Assembly: GCF_963678975.1 (NCBI RefSeq)
Contig: NC_089275.1
Coordinates: forward strand, 15,512,220 to 15,576,219
Source: Dysidea avara
Lineage: Eukaryota; Porifera; Demospongiae; Dictyoceratida; Dysideidae
DNA: 64,000 nucleotides
Reading direction: 5' to 3'
Shown: piece by piece, positions 51,497-62,884 of the stretch
How the letters are laid out: the number at the start of each line of letters is the position of its first letter
Position numbering within the stretch: position 1 is the first letter of the stretch
Made by a program: the position numbers and the translations under genes
The notes under the pieces: generated by a model
What the model saw: the letters and a program-made list of their open reading frames with translations, nothing else
What the model was told of the DNA's origin: nothing
The model's database searches: none

Positions 51497-53036
51497 TTTT
51501 TTTTTTTTTTTTAAACCATCAGAATAATGATGAAAAAATTACATACAGAGCCTCGGACACATGCGACTACAAAGATAAGATCCGCGTAGGCATGGCAAGG
51601 ATACATACAAAAATAATTAACTACAAAACTTAACTTAAAGTGTCCAGGTTGGATTACTACGTGCATAAAAGATTCTCTGAGAGGAAGTTATAGCCACAGC
51701 AGCTGCTCTATCAAGCAATGCTTTCGTCTTGGAAAAACTCAGATTTGAAACTCTTTTCATAGATGTTACTGTCTCTGTAAGGTAATGGCCAAGGCAACCA
51801 ATTTCAACTGTGTGGTAATGACTAACAAAACCCAAGCGGTCAAGCTCAGCAATAATTTGCAGATATTCTGGCTTCTCCTGCTTACATTCTCGTGCAGCAG
51901 AAAGGTCAGCACGAGAATTAAATGGGCAGGTAAGTTCCAGAAGTACAACAGATTTCATTTCTGCATTATATATAACAATGTCAGGTCGGTGAGAACACAC
52001 TAGTACAGCAGGGGGAATGGTGGCAGGAGGGGAGTCAGACGCACGTTTGCCATCCAAATCAGCAAATATTTCTACATTATCCAAACAAGCTTGCAACTCA
52101 GACATCAAACATAATAAAACAGCATCATGACGAAAAGTAAACCTGCCTTGCTGCAAAGCCACAGGACACCCATTTAGCACATGGTGACAAGTTGGACGAG
52201 GTGACAAACAAAGTGAACAAGTTGCACCAGTTTGTATATGCCAGCGACGTAAATTTAACGGAGTTGGTAATGTATCTGATGAAGCTCGCAGCACAAACGA
52301 AAGCTGGCCTGGATGAAAACCCAACAGGAGTCGATTCCACAGCTTAGAGTCAGCTTCCAGAACAGCACTTGATTCAAATTTACATTGAACAGAGAGAGTG
52401 TCCAGCTTCTCTTTGCATAGTGTCAGTTCTCTAGAAATGGCAAGGTGTTTGCTAGCTGTGTAGAGCTTGCGAGCCGTAGGAATAGAGTCCAGTTGAGCTC
52501 TGGCTTCATTGAGTAACTCCTGATGAGAACTGTTAATCTGGAGGAAATTGGAGGAAAGATCCACTTGTAAGGCCAACTCCTTAATCATCGGATCTGATGA
52601 GGAGGAGATGTTGGCAAGTAAACTAAGTTTACACTGCTTTGAAATTGAACGCACACTAGGACAGCAAACACCTGGATAGTTCAAGATCACACGAGTGGCA
52701 CTACGAGGTAAACAGAGCCAACGTTTCAGGTATTTAGTAGCTAGATTTTCCATTTTATTGATAGTGGATGGTCCAACACTATCAACAGTGAGATGGAATC
52801 TGATGATTGAGAGAACATAATTCCTATAAATCCATACCTGGTACTCAGGTCTTAATGGCAAACTATCAACTTTCTGTATAAGGTCAGAGAACCTAGCAAA
52901 CATAGCTTTGCCAGAAGCACTTTTGGTAGCATGAGCAGAAACTCCAATCAACTTCCCCAAAAATTTGGTCGGGCCATCTAAGATAGTTTTGGTAGTACCA
53001 CCAGATAGAGTTATTCCACAAGAACAAAATTTTTAC
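51497..53036 (-). mobile_element. 5'-truncated poly(A)-tailed LINE fragment
   Basis: An 18-base poly(T) at 51,497-51,514 on the plus strand marks the 3' poly(A) tail. The 5' end is at about 53,036, where the arm sequence of the host element (GTCAATTATAGTAA) stops; the host arm resumes at about 51,490 with GCAGAGGCTTAGATTG, as in the left arm. Confidence 0.75.
51635..53035 (-). pseudogene. LINE ORF C-terminus with zinc knuckle and restriction-like endonuclease
   Basis: Open from the truncation point to the stop at 51,635, about 465 codons. It starts in the RT thumb (TKFLGKLIG), continues through a helical region, then a Cys-Cys-His-His knuckle (CSLCLSPRPTCHHVLNGCP) followed by FRHDAVL. After that comes RPDIVIYN and VVLLELTCPF, the PD-(D/E)xK arrangement of restriction-like endonucleases. 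That is the domain order of R2-like site-specific LINEs, which place the nuclease at the C-terminus. The catalytic RT blocks are missing, so this fragment cannot retrotranspose. The frame is intact, so it is either young or retained. Confidence 0.75.
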
Positions 53037-53706
53037 TATAATTGACCAAGGCAAGTTGAAATATATCTGGACTAAAGGAATTATCACCATGTCTATGTTA
53101 AGAATTCTGTTCATAGCATTGTAGCATAAAACATTACAACCAGACAAACAGTGGTGATCTTGGTGGTGATGCGATACATACTCATGCATACATAACTCAC
53201 TTCTGTTATCCTGGCAGACCGGCCCCTTAGTAGCACGTCATCACAGGCCACTGGCTGCTGTCACCTCTCCCCAGAATCGAGGTTTGATAAAGCGTGTCAG
53301 TGTGCTTAATAATTATTATTTTATAAAAGCGCCTATAGCGCAGTGTTGTTACGTAATTTTACGTAGGGCATCAAACGATGTGAAAGTAACGAAACCCTAT
53401 AATATAATCGGGATTGACTAAGTTCACCCAAATCCCATGTCACTCACGTGACTAGTGTTATGTGACCACACTATTTGCGGGTGACTCACCACCTGACGTA
53501 ACACATAGATTAACACTCTTATACAGATCTAATTAAAGCGCTTGTCCTGTATTTTGGTGAACTGGTGAATCAGTGTTATTATGACTGAGGGACACTTGAC
53601 AGCTGTTCCTTTGGTGAGATGGAACGTCAACCATTGATTCTACCAACTTTTGGGGTTACTGAATACTGCTGACGAGGAAGCTGAATCCTATTAAACTCGA
53701 GTAGAC

Positions 53707-56545
53707 TGGTAAGTCAATGTGATGTACAGGTAGCTAGTAAGACTAGTACTGCTACTATGTCCACTAGTTACTGCACTGTTTATAAGCTGCTGCACTGCTT
53801 TTCCACTACAAAGACCAAGCAGAAGAAGCAACTAATAGTCAGACTTGCAAAATACATATCACAGTCAAGGGGGTGGCACTATTACAAATATATCTTGTAC
53901 TCTGATGGCTTTGTTGTAACTTGAAGTGGTCAAACTCAATAACTGCTACCTCTAAACACCAGGAGCTGCCAAAGAAAGAACCATGCAACATTAATACACC
54001 ACATGTAAAGTCAATGGTGAATACGTACAGCAGTAAATTCATTAACTACCTTCTGTAAATTATATCGCTAAGGAAGCACAACTCAAAAACTACCGTAAAT
54101 GTAAACCATAAACAATGCATATAAGTATGTACCTTTCCAACTGTTTTATAGCCACTTGTTATACATTTTTGTACAAATTGTCGGTTTCATAGTGTCTACC
54201 ACATAGAAACTGGTGGGAGGACACACATGCACACACAATTTTCTCAAAACAATTATATTAACTAGCCTAAAACTGGCCTTTTGTCAGCAGCAGTGGTACT
54301 ATATGCCTTTAATTTTTGAGCTAAAAATTTATTGTCTGAATTCTTATTTTGTATGGTTATTCTGAAAGTATCAGTCGTGTTATACACCAACATTGTAAGT
54401 GGGTCAGAACTGTTGACCTGGTTGACCCACTGACCCGAATAGTAATATGGATGGGACCTGGATCTGACCCGCATGTGACCTGGTTTAATTAAAATAGAGA
54501 TGTTCCTCAAGAGCTAGATTAAAAGTCCACAAGTTCCATTAGTTAGCCCTGTATTTTAGGATTGTCTGCAAGAAGCAAGTAGCTACGTATTATCAAGTGG
54601 GTGTGGTTCCACGTAAGTCTACATGCAGCTACATAATTAAGAATTTCCACAAGTTAGTTACCTACATTTCAAGTAGCAACATGGATCCAGTGATGCCATG
54701 CATGCCCACAGAGAACAGCTGATACAATTCTGATAAGTGGGTGTGGCTTAACATCCCGCACAGACAGCAAAGTATATTCCTGAAAGGTGGGTGTGACTCC
54801 ACATAAGTTTTTTGAGTGTTTACAACTGCATTTCCACCAATACAATCGAGCTTGTTAACTTATAGTCACACGTGATCTCATACCCAGATATTCAGTGAAG
54901 TGGACAAGACCCACTTGACCTGGACAAAATGTGACCCAAATGACCTGGATAATCCGGATACTTACAACGCTGAAATCTCAATGTAAGAGAATCTTTGATT
55001 TAGCAGCGGCAATTTCAATATCCTCTTCTAGGAGAATATTTATGGCGAAGAGCTGCCAAGAATGGTGTGTGGACTTTTGAACATTATGTTGGCAAGACAT
55101 TTTTCATTATTAATTGTGTGTGTGTGTTTTGTTTTTTGTTAATTGTACTCCTTGCCATGCCCACCTGTGGGGCTTTTTATGCCCTATTTTTGTGGTAGCA
55201 TGTGTCCGAGGACATTTGATTGTAATTGTTTGTGTCATCAATAATACTGATGGTTCTTCTCCCCCCCTTATACACTTCACGAACGATGCTTGTCCTTTGA
55301 CCAACTGCAGATTTCTTGACTACATTGACTTTCAATTTGATGATTAGAGTACAGGATATACAGTATTGGAGTGTCACCCACTTGCTCATGCATGGCTACT
55401 GGCTCACCTACTTACCCTGTTTCCATTGGTGCTGCTCTTGCGTAAAGCCTGGTTGTTGCATGCTGCCACTAGCTGTGACACAATGACCAACATATACAGC
55501 AAGCCATGGCCAGGCAATGTTAAGTTGACTATTACCTATCACCAGCCCACATCACTTTCCACCATGCTGCCTCAAACTTCATTATGATTACATGTGCATT
55601 GAGGTGTACCAACTGTCATTTACATCTATGAAAATGTTTCTTGTTGCTCCTGCAGAAAAGTGGTAATATGTGACCATAGATTTGCAAATGTTTAGTGGCC
55701 CTGCATAGTTACAGGTTTGGTGCTTGGTATGTTATGTCCGGTGGCTTGAGCTCAACATTCCCAAGTCTACCCATGCCAGCTGTGGTAACCAGGTTGTAAT
55801 AAGAGTGGGGACTCAGTATTAACTGAAAGCAACTTTCCAGTTCCATTAGACTGTTGCGTTATATTCTGATAACAGCTATGTAGCTGCATAGGAACTTTGA
55901 TATAACTCGTGCCCACTTTAAGTTAAGTACAACCACCTTCCTTTGTTTCCCTCCCCATCAAGTAGCCATACTACTGTCCGTCTATTAGTACTCTTCTTTT
56001 TTAGGAGCAGAGTGCTGCAGTAAGAATGCAGATATTTGTGTTGCCACTTTGTGAGCGCAGCCTGATTGTATGCATGATCGCAAGGATTTGGTGGGTGGTA
56101 ATTACTGTTACTTTACTACATGTTTATTATCTACTGCACTAGATGTATATTATCTACTGGTGTGTTGTAGCCACTCCTCTCTACTCTTCAGATACTTTCG
56201 TGATAACTACAGTAGAACAGGTGAAATAAAAAATTATTCCAATTCTAACAATTTGGATCATGTTTGTTGTACACGCAGCACTCTATCAGCTGAGTAGGAA
56301 CTTCTGCTTTACACAATGAGTTTGGTTGCTATGGAAAACTTTTCTATATGATATGTGTCAGTAGAATCCCAGCAGGTTGTTAAGGTGATAGTTATATAGC
56401 TACATATGTAACTAGACTTGTATAAATTTAAAGGCTGGCCAGTTCTTCCTGACCATCCATTCACATGTATGATACTACAATCATCAGTGACTTGATATGA
56501 TGTGGATATTTTTAGGTTGTAGGGAACAAGGCATAGGTGTCATCA
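53707..56545 (+). repeat. Left arm of a large inverted duplication
   Basis: 53,707-54,180 matches the reverse complement of 64,000-63,555, and 56,160-56,545 matches the reverse complement of 63,290-62,885. The outer end coincides with a GTAAGTC donor-like site after a short leader (53,581-53,706), so the duplicated part may be promoter plus first intron. The sequence between the two matching blocks (54,240-56,160) is longer here than in the other arm and holds no recognisable gene. Confidence 0.7.
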
Positions 56546-57519
56546 ACCTGCAGTTATGTTTATGTCATTTTGATGTTGTGTATTCACACAATTCTCAGGA
56601 AAGGATTGTGTATATTAAAGAGCAGAAAACCCTAACAACTACGTACGTATGTGTGTGCGTGTCAGCAGTGTGTGTTGATGTCACTGTTTGTGTCAGTGTC
56701 ACTATGTGTAGTGTGTACTTGTGTGTATGGTGTGTGCTCACACGTATCATACAATGTTGAATGCATAATTGTATATGCTTATTTTATCCATATTCTACAG
56801 TAGGTGTGGTTGTATTGTTTGAGTACATGGTAGTAATTATTGTATTGCCTGTACCTTATAGAGCATTACGTTGACTAACTACGTTGGTAATAAGTGTCGC
56901 TTGATCAAGGATATGATCAGATCTACTGGCCTTCCTTACACTGGTTACCTATCCAAACAAACTACTCATCTTATTTGCAAATGGTGTGTGCGTGTGCGCA
57001 CGTGTGTGTTCATTATTCTTTGTACATGCACTTTGTTTTGTATAGTGAAGGAGGTAAAAAAATTGACAAGGCTAAAGAGTGGGGACTAAAGATTGTCAAC
57101 TTCTCATTCATTGGTGATGTCATATTTAGTAAGTGTTAGTCAGTACAAGGTGTCCAGATACAAATCTTTACCACCATTAGCTGGAAAACTCCCAGAGCTG
57201 TCTTCTAAATACTACATCCTACAGGAGGATGAATTTCTACCCCTCTCACACCCATCAGCGTTGTCTCTGCTAGGTACTGTAAGAGGTATTTGTAAGAACC
57301 ACGATGCTATTCTGTAATCCCCACACACAGAGTGTTTTTGAATGAGTACATTGTTGGGAAGAAGATTCCACATAAACAAAAGAGAAACAGTTACTGATGC
57401 AGAGGGTGATGATGCAGAAGTTAGGGAGTCTGGCACTACTGTAGCTCCTTCACTGGTTAAAGAACCTCGCATTGTCTTTACTGGCGTGTCTGGTGCAGCA
57501 ATTATGAAAATGAAACAGG

Positions 57520-57541
57520 TGTGTAGTGTGTGTGCGTGTGC

Positions 57542-57619
<78 letters not shown>
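57520..57619. repeat. (GT)n microsatellite in an intron of the PAXIP1-like gene
   Basis: Nearly uninterrupted GT dinucleotides beginning within 10 bases of an exon end. Confidence 0.95.
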
Positions 57620-57621
<2 letters not shown>

Positions 57622-57983
57622 CGCATGTGCATGTGCATGTGCGTTTGTGGGTGAGTGTACGTGTGAGAGAGTAGTAAGAAATTTATACTCACATTGCTCT
57701 AGTTTACCCAGCTGTAAATAAGCATCTGGTGTTTACTGGGAAAGCAGTGTCTAATTGTGCACATATCACGTAATGGATAAGGGACTGTGGTGCCCACAAT
57801 GTGACATGGTACAGTCTCCTGTGGTGTACTAATCTTGCCCCCAAGGCACCAAATACCAGCACCCGAGTAATGCACAGGTATCCGATGTTTTTTCTCGCTT
57901 TAAATAATTGCAGCATGTGTTGTGTGCATGTTGCATGTTCAACCATATGTGTACTGTATACGTCAAATTTCCATGTAATTAGT

Positions 57984-58345
57984 AGAGCTGGGTGGTATGA
58001 GATTTTTCACAGCCGGTACGGTATTATAGAAAATATCACAGTACAAATACATACCACGGTATGGATTATATTTTTGAACTAAAGTAATATTAAGTGAAAC
58101 TTTCTTATGGAAAGGGTGATAGAAGGTTGATGAAACATGCTAAAATGACTTTAGTACAATTAGAAAGTTATCTTTTACATTGGCTAAGTATCTTCACGTT
58201 GGTAACAGCAGGAAATAACAGGATGATGCTATGAATCAGTTGCCATCTAACTCTAGACGGTATGGCGGTATTTTCTAAATTCATCCAGTACCTTAACGGT
58301 ATCATTAAAGTACCTTCTCCGTACCGGTATATCGCCTAGCTATAG
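57984..58345. mobile_element. hAT-like MITE (about 362 bp) with 8-base duplication
   Basis: Left end AGAGCTGGGTGGTATGAGA, right end the complement of a TAGCTAGGCGATATACCGG-like sequence. TAATTAGT occurs at 57,976-57,983 and again at 58,346-58,353. GGTACGGTAT-type motifs are repeated in both halves. Confidence 0.7.
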
Positions 58346-59091
58346 TAATTAGTATGAGCATCCAATATCATAGAAAATTCACACTAGTCAGTGTATGAAT
58401 TTTAATGGTTCCAAGTGTATGAATTTTAATGGGTTCTTACTGCTAAAACATTTTCATGCAAATTTCATGCAAGACTTGTCGTGTATGAAACACTTTCGTA
58501 TTGTGTATAAAATCCTAGTTGTAATTTTAAATGTACATTGAGTGTGTTCATGTCATAGATCATCAACAGACTGGGAGGGATTGAAGTTGATGCAAAAGAT
58601 TACACCCATCTGGTTACATCAAGAGTGAGTCAATGTTGGGAAAGCAAAGGTGGCAATCGATGATGGCTGCAGCTACAATGATGTTGATATCAATAAATTT
58701 TGATGACAGTATTGCCATATGTTATTATTGACATTAACATCATTGCAGCCTTTCTTGGCTGCTACCTTTGATCTCACAACTCTAAAGCCTACTTTTTGAT
58801 GTGACTGCTATGCATTGTATGTTTTCATTTTCGTTTCAGCTGACACGTACCATCAAGTTCTTGTGTGCCATTTCTGTGGCAAAGCACATGGTCACAACAG
58901 GGTGGATTGTGAGAACTGGAGATGTTTGCTATTTTGTAGGTAAATCACCAGCGTGTACTGGTGTGTTATAATGGCCTATCTGTCCTTGTTAGATGAAACA
59001 GAGTTTGCACTGAAAGATCAGTATGCTGAGACGATCTATGGTTTTAATATTCCTGCATCATTGAAGAAAGCTCAATGTGAAAAAACTATTA

Positions 59092-59094
<3 letters not shown>

Positions 59095-59141
<47 letters not shown>
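59095..59141. repeat. (GT)n microsatellite overlapping a splice donor
   Basis: A GT run starting at the end of a PAXIP1-like exon; the tract itself supplies the donor. Confidence 0.9.
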
Positions 59142-59143
<2 letters not shown>

Positions 59144-59425
59144 TGCGCGCGCATGCATGTGTGTGTGTTCATCTTATGTTCCATACACATGTAGGGACTT
59201 ACGTTCTACTGCACACCTCAAGTAATTCCTTGTCCCAAGTCTCTAAGGGAAATGACTGGTGGAGAGGTATGGTTATAGTCAGTACTGTTCACCTGAGCCC
59301 CTGCCAAAAACAGTAATATCAAAGAGGTGAACATGTGTTCACTCCCAATAGTTTAAGCATGTTTTCATGTTGTAAACATGTTTGTGTGCCTCAATCATAC
59401 ATACTGTATATGGGATATTCATAAA

Positions 59426-60376
59426 CAGTGTTGGGGGTTATGTAATGCATTAGTAATAACAAGAGTTCATAATATATATACTAAGGAGAGTATCCTAGTC
59501 TCATATACCCCTGTAGAAAGGCGTATCGTGAAGTTATGACGTAACGACAAGATGTTGTGGTTTGTGACGTGAATGAAGCCATAAAAGTACAAGAATCGTT
59601 GGCACCGTTTCACACTTGCAACGCTCAGGATAGCCGTATTCGCGAATGGCCTAGTAAGAAACGCCTACGAAGCGATCTTAACCCATGAAGGAACGATTGT
59701 AGAAATGCTTAGAGCTGGAGTTAATTTGGTTGCTAGCGACGTTGGTAGGCACGCGTTCAATCGATACCATGTTCAACTAATGACATCATTAATTATTCAA
59801 AGAAAAACGGGCGAACTCAGAAGTGTTACGTCATAACTTCACGATACGCCTTTCTACAGGGGTATATGAGAGTAGGTTACTCTCCTTAGTATATATATTA
59901 TGAACTCTTGGTAATAATTATTACTTTTGTGGTAACTAAGTAATATAACAAAATACACTATAAAAACAGGTAATATAACTCAAGTTACTTTATTTACAAA
60001 TGTAACTCATTACCTAAGTAATCTAGTTACTGTGATGAATCTAATATTACAAGTAACGAAGTTACTAATCTCATTAGTGATCCACTGAGTAACGCTTAGC
60101 CACAATGAAGTAATGAAGCCTACTGAATGAAGCTTATTCACCAGCTTCTTACTTATAACCAAGATTTGCACACTGTCCAACAATGCAATCATGTCACGTG
60201 ATAAGGTGGTAGTTTCACACGTGACAGCTTAATTTAAGGCTGTGGACACAAAGTAATATAATATGTAATATTATTATAGTTACTTTATTTTATGGGTAAT
60301 ATGTAACTGTAACTAAACAGTTCAGTTGCATGTAATATGTAACTAGTTACTTTAAAAAGTAACTGCCCCAACACTG
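59426..60376. mobile_element. hAT-like non-autonomous element with CAGTGTTGGGG ends
   Basis: Starts CAGTGTTGGGG and ends CCCCAACACTG, with subterminal GTAACTAGTTAC and AGTAACT motifs typical of this animal hAT group. Flanks TTCATAAA (59,418-59,425) and CTCATAAA (60,377-60,384) agree at 7 of 8 positions. A second MITE is nested in its left part. It lies in an intron of the PAXIP1-like gene. Confidence 0.8.
59460..59910. mobile_element. MITE of the CAAGAGTTCATAAT family (451 bp)
   Basis: Arms of about 85 bases run inward from CAAGAGTTCATAATATATA and TATATATTATGAACTCTTG. A perfect 7-base duplication GTAATAA (59,453-59,459 and 59,911-59,917) flanks it. It is nested in the hAT-like element. Confidence 0.9.
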
Positions 60377-61203
60377 CTCATAAATCACTTGTTCTAGCCC
60401 ACATCAAAGTACTTTTTCGATATACAGTTGCAGCATTTAAAGGGCTTTACAGTGTTAGTAAATGTTTGGGAAACTGGCCCATGTACACGTAACACAAGTT
60501 GAAATGAGGGCTCAGGTGAACACAAAAATTATTACACTGATCCAGCTAATGATAAGTTTTCTTTCTTGTATGTACATATACGTAGTGTCTTTGCACACAC
60601 TGCAAACAATGAATGCATCCTGTAAGAAATTGAAGGTAAGTAGTGTATGGTACACTAAAAAAAGGAATGTAGTTGTGAGGGCTCACACGTTATTTGACTC
60701 ATAAGCTGTTGACATAAGTAATGGTTTGCTCCCTTGCAACTTTCTTCATTACTTTTTTTTGTGCACAGTACCATATGTCCAATGTATCTGTGAACCTCTT
60801 GAAGTATTATTATCATTCTCTAGAATGGTTTAACACTGTACAAGAAGCCACTTGTTATTTTGACATGTGACTGAGACTTGGTTAGTGACGAAGTATCTGT
60901 CTTCGATGAAGCTGAAATAAGTGAGAGACCTGTATATTGTACCCACCTGGTCTTTATTTGCAGCAATATACGACACTGAGTTTGTGATGATGGGAGGTCT
61001 GAGACAGAAACTGGAGTATAATTTGTATCCTTGATATGCAATTCTTAAATTCTGTGGTAAAGATTCTTCCTTGACACATTGCACAGAAACAAGATGAAAC
61101 TACCTGGAAAAAAACCCTAAATACAATTGTGCAGTTATTTTTGATAGTCTTTTGATCACAATTGACTACAATACATTGTACATTGACAAAAAGTTTGCAT
61201 AAG

Positions 61204-62343
61204 TTATTTCTTTCTGCTGCTTAATTTCTCAATAGCCTCTTGATGTACGTCCATGAGCCCCTTAAAGTATTGTACTGTCTTCACCTTCAGTTCCATGGTT
61301 GCTGGATCGGCACACACAAAAATTGCCTTGGGGTGCATCTGGAAATCTGAAACTGTTCACATATGACTGACCCCCTCCTCGACTGCCTTGTACAATGCAA
61401 AAGCTTTGTGGGCTCCAGTTATCAATATCATAACCTATTCCATAAAATTAATACTGTTGTCAGATTATTTTGTATGTGTTTTATACTTACTTCTCTGGCA
61501 TCCATAACAGCTCCTACTCCAACTGTTAGTGCTTGTGTGGGTACCTGACTTGTATCACCACCAAAGAACCTAGACAGATACAAGTGTAAGTATTACAAGT
61601 CAACCAAGTGTTTCTAACTATAGCTACAGTTGAACCTCTCAAAGACACTGGAAACTAGTCCATGGTCCCATTTGAATACACCCCTAAAATCAGGAAACCT
61701 CTTAAACACCATCTCAAAAGGTATACAATAGGGAGGGATATATACTTCATACCTGGCATTAGCATCAATAGTTTCTTGTGACAAAGCCTTTACTCTTGTC
61801 CTGGACACGAGTAATGATCCAGGTTGACTAAATGCAATATGTCTCAGGACCAATACCTACAAACACACAACTTTACAAATCACTTGAAAAATTCTTACTA
61901 TGTGTACCTCCGATAAGCAGTTCTACTCCACCAACTATTGTAATTTCTTTCTCAAACTGGCCACATTCAGTAACTAAATCTGGAGCATTTCCATCCAGTA
62001 TGTGCACATTAGCTGGCTCAATGTCAATATGTTTGAAGAAATTTGTAAGTGTGGTAGCTCGGATGATCTCGTGGTACAGGTAGCTTCACATATTTGTCCA
62101 TGTTAAACGTCACCACATATTCGAAAGACACTTCTCCTTTACGTTGATACTCTATTAGCTTCTTGTACATACCAAGTGGAGTGCAACAGACTGTTTAATT
62201 ACTGCAAAAATTACATCTCTTTACCAGTTGGTAATCCTAGCACAAACAACTTGTCCGGTCCAGGGTTGAAGTTATTTATTCTTTCCTTCACGTAGGTAGC
62301 AGCCCACTCGCTCACCTCATCATAGGTGTTTAAGATTACAAGG
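61204..62343 (-). pseudogene. GNPDA1: Glucosamine-6-phosphate deaminase (GNPDA-like) pseudogene
   Basis: Minus-strand exons 62,343-62,225, 62,190-61,908, 61,856-61,753, 61,569-61,491 and 61,434-61,204 follow the enzyme that converts glucosamine-6-phosphate to fructose-6-phosphate and ammonia. Recognisable blocks are [86 protein letters not shown] and the C-terminal YFKGLMD. Lesions: a frameshift after RDHP in exon 2 of this list, a two-base loss in the catalytic GPDGH region of the third exon, and TGA (61,357-61,359) where the family has Trp before TVS. The start codon would lie in an exon beyond the window. Tail-to-tail with the PAXIP1-like gene. The paralogue choice (GNPDA1 or GNPDA2) cannot be made. 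Confidence 0.8.
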
Positions 62344-62884
62344 CTGTTTAGTAGCTCAGGACGACCCTATAGTGATGAGGTCATCTTTTGCCTCCTACAT
62401 GAGTTGTCATCACAATAATTCAACCAATTCACTGTAGCATCCTGATAAGAAATATATGTCACCGAATTTGGAAATTACCTTTATAGGTGTATTCTACACA
62501 TTAGTTTTAAAACACAGCATTATAAGCTAAATTCCTACCAATTTGAAGGTGCATAGATACCTTGAATTACAAGAAAAGCTTAAGAAATATTTGAAAAGTG
62601 TTTTTTGCTATTAATGGCACCATGATAGTTTCAAAAATTCCAGGTGCAAGCATAAGGGTGATTATCCAAAATTCAGTCACACTATAGCCTCAAGCTTGTT
62701 ATTTAGTTTGGTCCCCTATACTGATGATCTGTGTACATACATAGGCACCCTGACAAGTAGTGCTCAACAACTGTATACAAGGTTTAGTGAAGTTTAACGT
62801 TAAAGAAGTGTTACAGTTTGTTGCAAGACCTGGTATAGTCCCTACCTGAAAAGTGTCTGAATACTGAGAACATCATAGCTGCAG

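Larger units (their letters stand above)
45818..53398. mobile_element. 7.6-kb inverted-repeat element
   Basis: Ends AGGGTTTCGTTACTTTCAC and its complement, flanked by ATAATA (45,812-45,817 and 53,399-53,404). The left arm extends to about 46,690, and part of it is repeated directly at about 46,640-46,960. The right arm runs from 53,398 down to about 51,300 but is split by a LINE insertion. The interior (46,960-51,300) is AT-rich with no complete gene. A minus-strand frame 49,134-48,754 contains a protein-like stretch of about 30 residues but no recognisable domain. Confidence 0.7.
56862..61034 (+). pseudogene. PAXIP1: PAXIP1 (PTIP)-like gene, C-terminal BRCT half, with lesions
   Basis: Exons recognised: 56,862-56,983 and 57,046-57,128 (one BRCT repeat), about 57,146-57,270, to 57,518, 58,559-58,624, 58,840-58,939, 58,993 to about 59,097, 59,195-59,266, a piece from 60,824, and 60,964-61,034. 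The series from EPRIVFTG through TRTIKFLCAIS, DETEFALKD, the Thr-Phe-Tyr block and the final EFVMMGGLRQ to the stop follows the last two BRCT repeats of PTIP, a chromatin and DNA-damage adaptor of the MLL3/4 complexes. Odd points: the N-terminal BRCT repeats are not found in the window, the frame breaks after 57,128 with no usable intron, and a TGA lies at 60,872-60,874. One donor lies in a (GT)n tract. Probably a partial, decayed copy; sequencing error cannot be excluded. Confidence 0.7.

Noticed and set aside
57342-57674. 110-codon frame ending in Cys-Val repeats
   Set aside because: Only the part up to 57,518 is a likely exon; the rest is read-through into the intronic (GT)n tract.
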